A DNA stretch of 6,245 bases, taken from JBJXHC01 sp046160825 (GTDB lineage: Bacteria > Bacteroidota > Ignavibacteria > UBA10030 > UBA6906). Shown here piece after piece: positions 1 through 4,867 of this stretch. The DNA is taken from positions 1 to 6,245 of the forward strand of contig JBJXHC010000040.1 of NCBI GenBank assembly GCA_046160825.1, written 5' to 3'. A program made the translations under genes and the position numbers. Positions within the stretch are counted from its first letter, which is position 1. Each line of letters opens with the position of its first letter. The notes beneath the pieces were generated by a model that worked only from the letters and a program-made list of their open reading frames with translations, did no database searches and was not told where the DNA came from.

Positions 1-695
1 CACAACCGTACTTCCTTCATCGCCGCATCTTCAAGTTTTGTATTTCCCTTTTGAGCGGGCCTCAATCCTTTCACCGAACCGTCAGGCTGTACTGTCGCTT
101 CGATCTTGATCTGTGCCTCGACGTTCACGCCCTCGGGATACTCCGGCAACCCGCCACTGAGTTTCTTCCGTGTCCCGCCATCGCTCCACACCATCGACAC
201 CGAGACGGAACTCCCGACATCATTTCCGGAAACCCCGGACGCCAGCGGATCGGCAACATCGCCTGCGAATTCACTGGAGCCGGGCGTCGTGAAGTTTTCC
301 TTGCGGCCCGTACCCAGTCCGGTGTTGCGGTCCTTCTGACCCTTGGAGTTGTCCGCGATATGCAACTTGTTCTTCGATGCGGGATCTTCCACATCAAGCT
401 TGCGTGCGGAAGGCACGGTCAGTATGTCGTCGGGTCCCGCAAATGTTCGCTCAGGCAGATCCGTCGCGCGCCTGCTCGGAAGAACGGAGGCGATGGCACC
501 ACCCTGTGATCCGGCAGTCCCCTGACGCGGTGAAGTCATTGTTGGTGCATTGGAGATTGATCCCCAACTCACCTCGATATACTCGGGTTCGCTGCTCGTG
601 GTTTGCACCTGCCAGAGAAATAGTATCAGTGCAAGCACGAGATGGAGCGTGATGGAACCGATCCAGCCCCGGATGTTGTCCTTGTTGAGCTTCAC
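1..695 (-). CDS. TonB/TolA-type energy transducer, partial (C-terminus beyond left edge)
   Basis: This inner-membrane-anchored periplasmic protein is expected to carry proton-motive energy from ExbB-ExbD to an outer-membrane partner. Translating the minus strand from GTG at 695..693 gives 231 residues without a stop to the window edge. The N-terminus is short and cytoplasmic, followed by a helix at about residues 12-28. That helix contains Ser14-x3-His18, matching the SxxxH motif of TonB transmembrane helices, which supports the GTG start; the first in-frame ATG lies downstream and would remove the helix. Residues 30-180 form a Gly/Ser/Asp-rich linker without the EP/KP repeats of classical TonB. 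From about residue 183 the TonB C-terminal fold begins: LPEYP (183-187), PDGSV (204-208), then LEDAAMKEVRL (221-231), probably followed by Trp. About 15-25 residues should be missing. It starts 2 nt after the exbD stop with no clear Shine-Dalgarno, so translation probably depends on exbD. TonB versus TolA cannot be settled from sequence alone. Confidence 0.9.
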   Translation of the reverse strand, partial: MKLNKDNIRGWIGSITLHLVLALILFLWQVQTTSSEPEYIEVSWGSISNAPTMTSPRQGTAGSQGGAIASVLPSRRATDLPERTFAGPDDILTVPSARKLDVEDPASKNKLHIADNSKGQKDRNTGLGTGRKENFTTPGSSEFAGDVADPLASGVSGNDVGSSVSVSMVWSDGGTRKKLSGGLPEYPEGVNVEAQIKIEATVQPDGSVKGLRPAQKGNTKLEDAAMKEVRL

Positions 696-697
696 CG

Positions 698-1105
698 CTA
701 TTGCACGCCGAGAGGTTGTGTTGCAATCATGAAGCGTTGGGCGCCGACCGCCTTCGCTATATCAATGACTTGCACGGTATTTTGCAAGGTCACATTTTTG
801 TCGGCGTTAATAACAACAAGCATCTGCGGATCGTTGCCGAGCGCGGCGGAGAGTCTTTGACCCAGTGTTTCCAGTGTCACCTGCTTCGCATTCAGGTACA
901 CCTGCCCCTTCTCCGTCACGCTAATGGTTACGTTCTTGTCGTTTGGTGTTTCGCCTGTTTCTGCACGAGGCAACTGCACTTTTATTCCGGGCGAGACGAC
1001 AAACGATGAGGAGAGCAGGAAAAAAATCAACAACAACATCACAATATCGGTAAGTGATGAGACGCTGAAGTTGGTCAGTAATTTGTTTTCCGATTTGAGT
1101 TTCAT
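698..1105 (-). CDS. exbD: ExbD/TolR family biopolymer transport protein
   Basis: ExbD/TolR is the single-pass inner-membrane subunit that, with ExbB/TolQ, forms the proton-driven motor for TonB or TolA. The product has 135 residues, normal for the family. A short cytoplasmic N-terminus is followed by one transmembrane helix at about residues 18-37. Asp20, in SLTDIVMLLLIFFLL, sits where the proton-carrying Asp of ExbD/TolR lies (Asp25 in E. coli ExbD). The periplasmic part shows the usual pattern: a hydrophobic strand VVINAD (97-102) and an ending IDIAKAVGAQRFMIAT (114-129). The ATG lies 9 nt after the exbB stop, with AGAGG overlapping that stop as ribosome-binding site. The family assignment is firm; ExbD and TolR are not separable here. 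Confidence 0.95.
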   Translation of the reverse strand: MKLKSENKLLTNFSVSSLTDIVMLLLIFFLLSSSFVVSPGIKVQLPRAETGETPNDKNVTISVTEKGQVYLNAKQVTLETLGQRLSAALGNDPQMLVVINADKNVTLQNTVQVIDIAKAVGAQRFMIATQPLGVQ

Positions 1106-1117
1106 TCCCGGCCTCTA
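1106..1117 (-). promoter_or_regulatory. exbB stop / exbD ribosome-binding site junction
   Basis: On the minus strand the bases read TAGAGGCCGGGA immediately before the exbD ATG. The TAG stop of exbB is part of the AGAGG Shine-Dalgarno-like sequence, which sits about 6 nt from the start codon. Ribosomes ending exbB therefore finish on the exbD loading site, which favours coupled, matched synthesis of the two motor subunits. Confidence 0.7.
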
Positions 1118-1819
1118 CGCTTTCTTCCTGAAGAACTGATCGTCATCAAAAACCAGCGAGGCTGGCGTGGCCTGTTCATCCTGGACTTTCAATGACACTG
1201 AGCCGGGCTGTTGCTGTTCACGAAGGTCGAGAAACTCCGATGTCGTTACTTCCATTTCATGGACGAAGCGGGCAACTCTGGTCACGAAGTAATTATAAAG
1301 CACGTACGCTACAATGCCGACAATGAGACCGAAGACTGTGGTAACGAGGGCTTCCCATATACCGCCCGCGAGATCACCGGGACTCGCATTTCCCCCAAGG
1401 CCCTCGATCGTTTGAAACGCCGCAACCATACCGGTCACCGTGCCGAGAAATCCCAACATTGGTGCAATGCCCGAAATGCTGGCAAGCAGCGAAAGCCGCT
1501 TCTCAAGATGATACACTTCCTGCTTCCCTGCATCTTCCACGGCCTCACGTACTCTCAGATCGCCCTGATCGTGTTTGAGAATTCCCTTGCGGATAATATT
1601 GGCAATCGGCGCATCCTTCTGTGAACAGAACGTCAACACGGCGCCGATATCACCACGCTGGAAGATATTCCGCACCTTCATAATGAATTGGCCAACATCA
1701 AGCTGTGCCCTTCGCAGAACGAAGAACTTCTCGATGGCGATGAACACCACCACCACCGAGCACAACAGGATGGGATACATGATCACGCCACCCTTGAAAA
1801 ACATTTCCAACAAATTCAT
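1115..1819 (-). CDS. exbB: ExbB/TolQ family proton channel protein
   Basis: This is the three-helix inner-membrane subunit of the Ton/Tol motor (MotA/TolQ/ExbB family), assembling as a ring around ExbD. The product has 234 residues. Helix 1 is at about residues 12-34, followed by a cytoplasmic region up to about 108. Helix 2 covers about 111-135 and contains PMLGFLGTVTGMVAAF (120-135). Helix 3 covers about 154-178, starting with GIWEALVTTVFGL. Glu156 and Thr160/161 match the conserved Glu and Thr of helix 3, and Thr127 is the helix 2 polar residue near the proton path. A C-terminal tail of roughly 50 residues follows, ending with an acidic DDD cluster (225-227) and RKK. The start follows an excellent GGAGGTG site and lies 13 nt after the SPOR-protein stop. 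ExbB versus TolQ cannot be decided from the sequence. Confidence 0.95.
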   Translation of the reverse strand: MNLLEMFFKGGVIMYPILLCSVVVVFIAIEKFFVLRRAQLDVGQFIMKVRNIFQRGDIGAVLTFCSQKDAPIANIIRKGILKHDQGDLRVREAVEDAGKQEVYHLEKRLSLLASISGIAPMLGFLGTVTGMVAAFQTIEGLGGNASPGDLAGGIWEALVTTVFGLIVGIVAYVLYNYFVTRVARFVHEMEVTTSEFLDLREQQQPGSVSLKVQDEQATPASLVFDDDQFFRKKA

Positions 1820-1832
1820 GACACCTCCGCTA
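1820..1832 (-). promoter_or_regulatory. Strong Shine-Dalgarno of exbB
   Basis: The 13-nt gap between the SPOR-protein stop (TAA) and the exbB ATG reads TAGCGGAGGTGTC on the minus strand. GGAGGTG (1828 down to 1822) is the best ribosome-binding site in the window, about 4 nt from the ATG when measured from GGAGG. It suggests exbB is translated more independently, and perhaps more strongly, than its upstream neighbours, as expected for a motor subunit needed in excess of ExbD and TonB. Confidence 0.75.
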
Positions 1833-2888
1833 TTATGAACTCATCCTTGCAACCCAGATCCCATTCTCCAACATCTCCTGCAACTGCGATGCAGCCTCCT
1901 CCGCCTCCTTCTGAGTGGCGTAGCGGCCTACCCGAACACGGTACCACGTTTCCCCTGCAACATTTGCTTCCGATACGAACGCGCTCAATCCTGTAGCATT
2001 CAGCCGTGCAACTTCTTCATTCGCCTTACTTCTTGTCACCCACGAAGAAACCTGAACGGTGAAATTACCCGTCCCGGAAGAAGCGGGAAGACTCGGTTTG
2101 ATGATCGAAGCTTCGGGTTTTGCAGGAGTCGGTGTCGGGGTCACTTCCGGAGTGGGCGTTTCGACCACGGCTGGTGGGAGGGGCTCAGGTTCCGGCAATG
2201 TGGATTCGACAACCTTTGGAGTTTTCGGGCCCCAAAGATGGATGACACCGAAGTAGTTGAGGCCGAATGTGATGGCCCCCAACAACAGGATTGCGACAAG
2301 GATCTGAATCACCGATGAAGGACCTCCGGTTGGTTCATCACTCTCGCGCAACCGTGGCGGCGCAGGTTCAGTATGCTGCGACTTGTCTGCCGGCGTCTCT
2401 TCCATCCCCTCATCTTTGAGATTCAATTTGGGCATAGTGTGTTTCTCCTTTGGTTGTGCGGGTGCTTTTGAGAGAGATAGTGTTCTCTCGTACTCTTCAA
2501 TGGTCACGTCGCGATGCGGATCCACCACAGCCGCCTTCCCGACCTGCTCCACCACCGTTTCGTGGAGGGATTCCTTTCCTTGATACTCTTCGCTGCCAAG
2601 AACCGGCGTCAATTCATACCGACCAACTACGAGATACTTCAAATCACGATAACGCTCGTTCACCTTGTCCGCCAGTTCCTTCTCCACCTCGAAGAACGGC
2701 ATCCTACGGGAACGTTTGACGCCGACAACGCGCGTCCCGAATGTTCCGAAGTTCGGCACCTCCACCCGTTGCCCCTTTTGCAGCGCCGTCAGCAGATACA
2801 TATAGAACAAGTGCGAAACAGATTCGATACTCGCCTCATCTGCAACTCCCCTGTCAACACATTTCTTCAGAAGTTCGTCGCGATTCAT
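1833..2888 (-). CDS. HU-like domain, transmembrane helix and SPOR domain protein
   Basis: This 351-residue single-pass inner-membrane protein has three recognisable parts. Residues 1-80 are HU/IHF-like: an N-terminal helical pair, KGQRVEVPNFGTFGTR (38-53) matching the HU 'GFGTF' strand turn, and a short RSRRMPFFEV arm (59-68), shorter than the DNA-wrapping arm of true HU. Residues 81-190 are polar with no fold I recognise. One hydrophobic helix spans about 192-213. Residues 221-262 form a Pro/Thr/Glu-rich stalk. Residues 274-351 are a SPOR domain: FTVQVSSW, a helix ANEEVARLNATG, TWYRVRVGRY and a final helix. SPOR domains bind glycan strands lacking stem peptides, typically at the division septum, so the C-terminus should be periplasmic and the HU-like head cytoplasmic. 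It resembles the bacterial HU-CCDC81/SPOR group described for Bacteroidota. Its ATG overlaps the stop of the small HU gene (ATGA); the nearest GGAG is about 12 nt away, so re-initiation is likely. Confidence 0.9.
   Translation of the reverse strand: MNRDELLKKCVDRGVADEASIESVSHLFYMYLLTALQKGQRVEVPNFGTFGTRVVGVKRSRRMPFFEVEKELADKVNERYRDLKYLVVGRYELTPVLGSEEYQGKESLHETVVEQVGKAAVVDPHRDVTIEEYERTLSLSKAPAQPKEKHTMPKLNLKDEGMEETPADKSQHTEPAPPRLRESDEPTGGPSSVIQILVAILLLGAITFGLNYFGVIHLWGPKTPKVVESTLPEPEPLPPAVVETPTPEVTPTPTPAKPEASIIKPSLPASSGTGNFTVQVSSWVTRSKANEEVARLNATGLSAFVSEANVAGETWYRVRVGRYATQKEAEEAASQLQEMLENGIWVARMSS
2885..2888 (-). promoter_or_regulatory. ATGA stop/start overlap of the two HU-domain genes
   Basis: On the minus strand the ATG of the HU-TM-SPOR gene (2888..2886) and the TGA of the small HU gene (2887..2885) share bases in ATGA. 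With no good Shine-Dalgarno close to this ATG, the downstream protein is probably made by terminating ribosomes re-initiating, which ties the amounts of the two HU-domain proteins together. Confidence 0.75.
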
Positions 2889-3166
2889 GCGGTTTTATTG
2901 CTCCACTCAATGAGCTCTCGTGATGGGGTGAATGACAAATAGTCTTTTGGGGGAATGACGAAGACCTCCTTGGTTTCTGTGTTGAGACCTTTCCGACCAG
3001 GTCGATGCTCGACCAGGAATTCACCAATGTCATCAAGAATGAGTTCTCCGGCGGAGAGGATTTCCTCGTTCCACACCCCCACAAACGAATCAATGATCTC
3101 CCGGACAGTCTGGCGTGAAATCCCTGCCCGCTCTGAAATACTGTTGATGAGTTCTTCCTGGCTCAT
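2885..3166 (-). CDS. Small divergent HU/IHF-family DNA-binding protein
   Basis: The 93-residue product has HU length and layout. Residues 3-40 form the two-helix dimerisation body (EELINSISERAGISRQT, then REIIDSFVGVWNEEI). The strand region has DDIGEF (45-50) where HU has GFGTF or GFGNF, followed by the arm and a closing SFTPSRELIEW (78-88), matching HU 'FRPGKALK'. By eye it aligns without gaps to E. coli HU from the GFGNF motif onward. At the arm tip HU has Arg-Asn-Pro, whereas this protein has Leu61-Asn62-Thr63, so the DNA-intercalating proline is missing. The arm keeps some basic residues (RPGRKG, 55-60). The ATG lies 6 nt after the barrel-gene stop, with TAGGAA as ribosome-binding site, and its TGA overlaps the next gene's ATG. 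HU proteins work as dimers, and the neighbouring HU-like head is an obvious candidate partner (inference). Actual DNA binding is not certain. Confidence 0.9.
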   Translation of the reverse strand: MSQEELINSISERAGISRQTVREIIDSFVGVWNEEILSAGELILDDIGEFLVEHRPGRKGLNTETKEVFVIPPKDYLSFTPSRELIEWSNKTA

Positions 3167-3175
3167 TGGTTCCTA
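3167..3175 (-). promoter_or_regulatory. Ribosome-binding site of the small HU gene, overlapping the barrel-gene stop
   Basis: The minus strand reads TAGGAACCA directly before the HU ATG. The TAG is the stop of the outer-membrane protein gene and also begins the AGGA Shine-Dalgarno core, about 4 nt from the start codon. This supports the chosen ATG and indicates coupling between the two genes. Confidence 0.65.
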
Positions 3176-4867
3176 CCAGCTATAAGTCAGTGCAAGTGAA
3201 GCCGCACGCGGGGTGGCCTGATACCCTTGCCACCAACGGTGAGGTTTATTGAATGCATTATTGACTGTTCCGTTTACACCGAACCCATAGCCCACCGCAT
3301 ACTCTGCTATGAAGTCGAAGAGTACAAATGCTTTGATGGGTAATGCGTTCTGCACATCGGTGTACTGTTGACCAACCAGTTGCATATTTGCCCCGAGCGC
3401 GAGTCCAAAGGGAAACGTATGACGATACAAGCCACTAACAAGCGCTGATGGATAATACGGGATTCTTTTTTCGGTTACGGAGTTCTTATTCGCCCGTAAT
3501 TCGAATGAACCGGCCAAATGATCTCTCGACGTAATATCGGCATAGACGCTGGCTTCGAATGAAATCGTGCGGGTGACGCCCGCATACTCGGCAGTCCACA
3601 ATCCACGCGACGCTCCATCAACGAAGATCGGTTGGTTGCGGACAAGGCGGTGATTGAGCGATACCCTTCCCTTGATCTCTTTTGCCAGTTCGGCTTCCAC
3701 GCCAAATGAAATATTATGGAAGACCTCCTGGTGACGTATGCGGATATCGTTGACAAGATAGGGATTGGTCTTCATCATCGGTGCGAGTTCGTTCCGCTGT
3801 AAGAATGGTTCGTAGCGTGCGAAGAGCATCATCCAGTCGTTCGCATACCACGCGGCACCAATCCTGGGATAGAGACGCGTTATGCTCTTCGTGTCGGATC
3901 CCCGGGCAAAGTACACGCCGATTCCTCCACTGACGTCGAACCGATCACCGATCGTCCTCCGGACGGAGAGACTGAAGACGGAATGATAGGGATTGTTAGT
4001 TTTGGATGGGGCCGAATAGAAACTGCTCCAGAAATTGAAATCCCCCTTCACATCAAACCCATCAACATCCTTGTTCGCACTCACATCGAAACCAAGAAGA
4101 GTCTCGCTGGTCCGGATACTATCACTCACCGTGGTCGCCTGTAGGTGAAGACCCGAAGTGTATGTCAACGGAGCGTTCTGGGCAGAACTGACAACAACAT
4201 CGGAAAGGAATCCATTCACAGTCCGCTCCCGTTGTGGGACATCCGAACCATACAGTCCGTAACCCTCACCGCGGAATCCGATTATCCCATTGATACGTGC
4301 ACCGGCAAACAGGTCTGTTTCATTCGACAAGTATGTTCCTCCTGACAAGGAACCATGAGCCTTGCGATAATCGCTGTTGGGATGAAATCCTCTGCTTGAG
4401 GTGTACCCTGACTTCAACAGGAAATCAAACGTACCGAAGTTTTGACCGAACCATCCGTCGAGGAACGGAGTTTGATATGATCCATACCCAACAATAGCCT
4501 TCCCGTTTACACTTGCCGGTGTTCCTCCGAAATTCACTTGATTCTTGATCCCCCCTCCAATATCCAGGCTTGAATTTTCCCGCCGTCCCGGACCCGGTTT
4601 CCACCCGGAGGCATCAAACACGTTGTCTTCTTCGAGCGATGGTTTCGAGAATTGGGGAAGATCAATCCGCTCGTTTCCAGTAATCTGAAACTCAGGCAAA
4701 TCAATCTGTGGGAGCTTCTGATCAGTCGCTACCGTCGTATCGACAGGAACAGCGCCTTCACGTTTCGGTGGGGCGGGTTTTTCCTGTCCGTACAAAAACG
4801 AGATCGCCAAAGGAAAAACCATCGACAACAATAGAATGTTGATCCTCGATTTTTTCTTGTTCATCAT
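3173..4867 (-). CDS. Outer-membrane beta-barrel protein resembling a plugless TonB-dependent receptor
   Basis: The predicted precursor has 564 residues. A signal peptide covers about residues 1-27: basic MMNKKKSR, then a hydrophobic stretch, with likely cleavage near LYG-Q. Residues 28-100 are Pro-rich and contain two related motifs, IDLPEF (55-60) and IDLPQF (68-73). LPEFQITG (57-64) resembles the TonB box/plug start 'EVVVTG' of receptors. No plug domain follows. From about residue 100 to the end there are alternating amphipathic strands rich in Gly and aromatics, as in a large barrel. The end (NAFNKPHRWW, then LALTYSW) matches the last strands of TonB-dependent receptors, with an aromatic final residue suited to BAM recognition. 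About 460 residues would fit a barrel of receptor size, but the strand number cannot be fixed by eye. The start is ATG at 4867, overlapping the TPR stop (ATGA), or the adjacent ATG at 4864. Cargo or role is unknown; transport, adhesion or anchoring are all possible. Confidence 0.85.
   Translation of the reverse strand: MMNKKKSRINILLLSMVFPLAISFLYGQEKPAPPKREGAVPVDTTVATDQKLPQIDLPEFQITGNERIDLPQFSKPSLEEDNVFDASGWKPGPGRRENSSLDIGGGIKNQVNFGGTPASVNGKAIVGYGSYQTPFLDGWFGQNFGTFDFLLKSGYTSSRGFHPNSDYRKAHGSLSGGTYLSNETDLFAGARINGIIGFRGEGYGLYGSDVPQRERTVNGFLSDVVVSSAQNAPLTYTSGLHLQATTVSDSIRTSETLLGFDVSANKDVDGFDVKGDFNFWSSFYSAPSKTNNPYHSVFSLSVRRTIGDRFDVSGGIGVYFARGSDTKSITRLYPRIGAAWYANDWMMLFARYEPFLQRNELAPMMKTNPYLVNDIRIRHQEVFHNISFGVEAELAKEIKGRVSLNHRLVRNQPIFVDGASRGLWTAEYAGVTRTISFEASVYADITSRDHLAGSFELRANKNSVTEKRIPYYPSALVSGLYRHTFPFGLALGANMQLVGQQYTDVQNALPIKAFVLFDFIAEYAVGYGFGVNGTVNNAFNKPHRWWQGYQATPRAASLALTYSW
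4864..4867 (-). promoter_or_regulatory. ATGA overlap between TPR gene stop and barrel gene start
   Basis: The minus strand reads CAATGATGAAC. The TPR gene ends in TGA (4866..4864), which overlaps the first ATG (4867..4865) and abuts a second in-frame ATG (4864..4862). Only a weak AAAGAG lies upstream. Either Met gives the same signal peptide. The arrangement points to translational coupling between the periplasmic TPR protein and the barrel protein. Confidence 0.65.

Noticed and set aside
125..397. Minus-strand open frame of 90 codons
   Set aside because: It is an off-frame shadow inside the TonB-like gene, Arg/Pro-rich and without domain features.
51..509. Open frame of 152 codons on the plus strand
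   Set aside because: It lies antisense to the TonB-like gene, whose minus-strand frame carries a recognisable TonB domain. The plus-strand product is Cys/Arg/His-rich with no family resemblance.
451..726. Minus-strand open frame of 91 codons overlapping the end of exbD
   Set aside because: It is in a different frame from the TonB-like gene covering the same bases. Its product has no transmembrane helix or family motif, whereas the GTG frame from 695 has the SxxxH helix and runs on into the TonB fold.
1211..1624. Plus-strand open frame of 137 codons
   Set aside because: It is antisense to exbB, which is a clear full-length family member; the antisense product has no recognisable features.
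2091..2230. Low-complexity GT/GGGG-rich stretch that looks repetitive on the plus strand
   Set aside because: It encodes the Pro/Thr/Glu-rich stalk of the SPOR protein. The repetition reflects PTP-type codons, not a DNA repeat element.
2514..2942. Plus-strand open frame of 142 codons crossing the HU/SPOR gene junction
   Set aside because: It is antisense to two well-supported genes and has no family resemblance.
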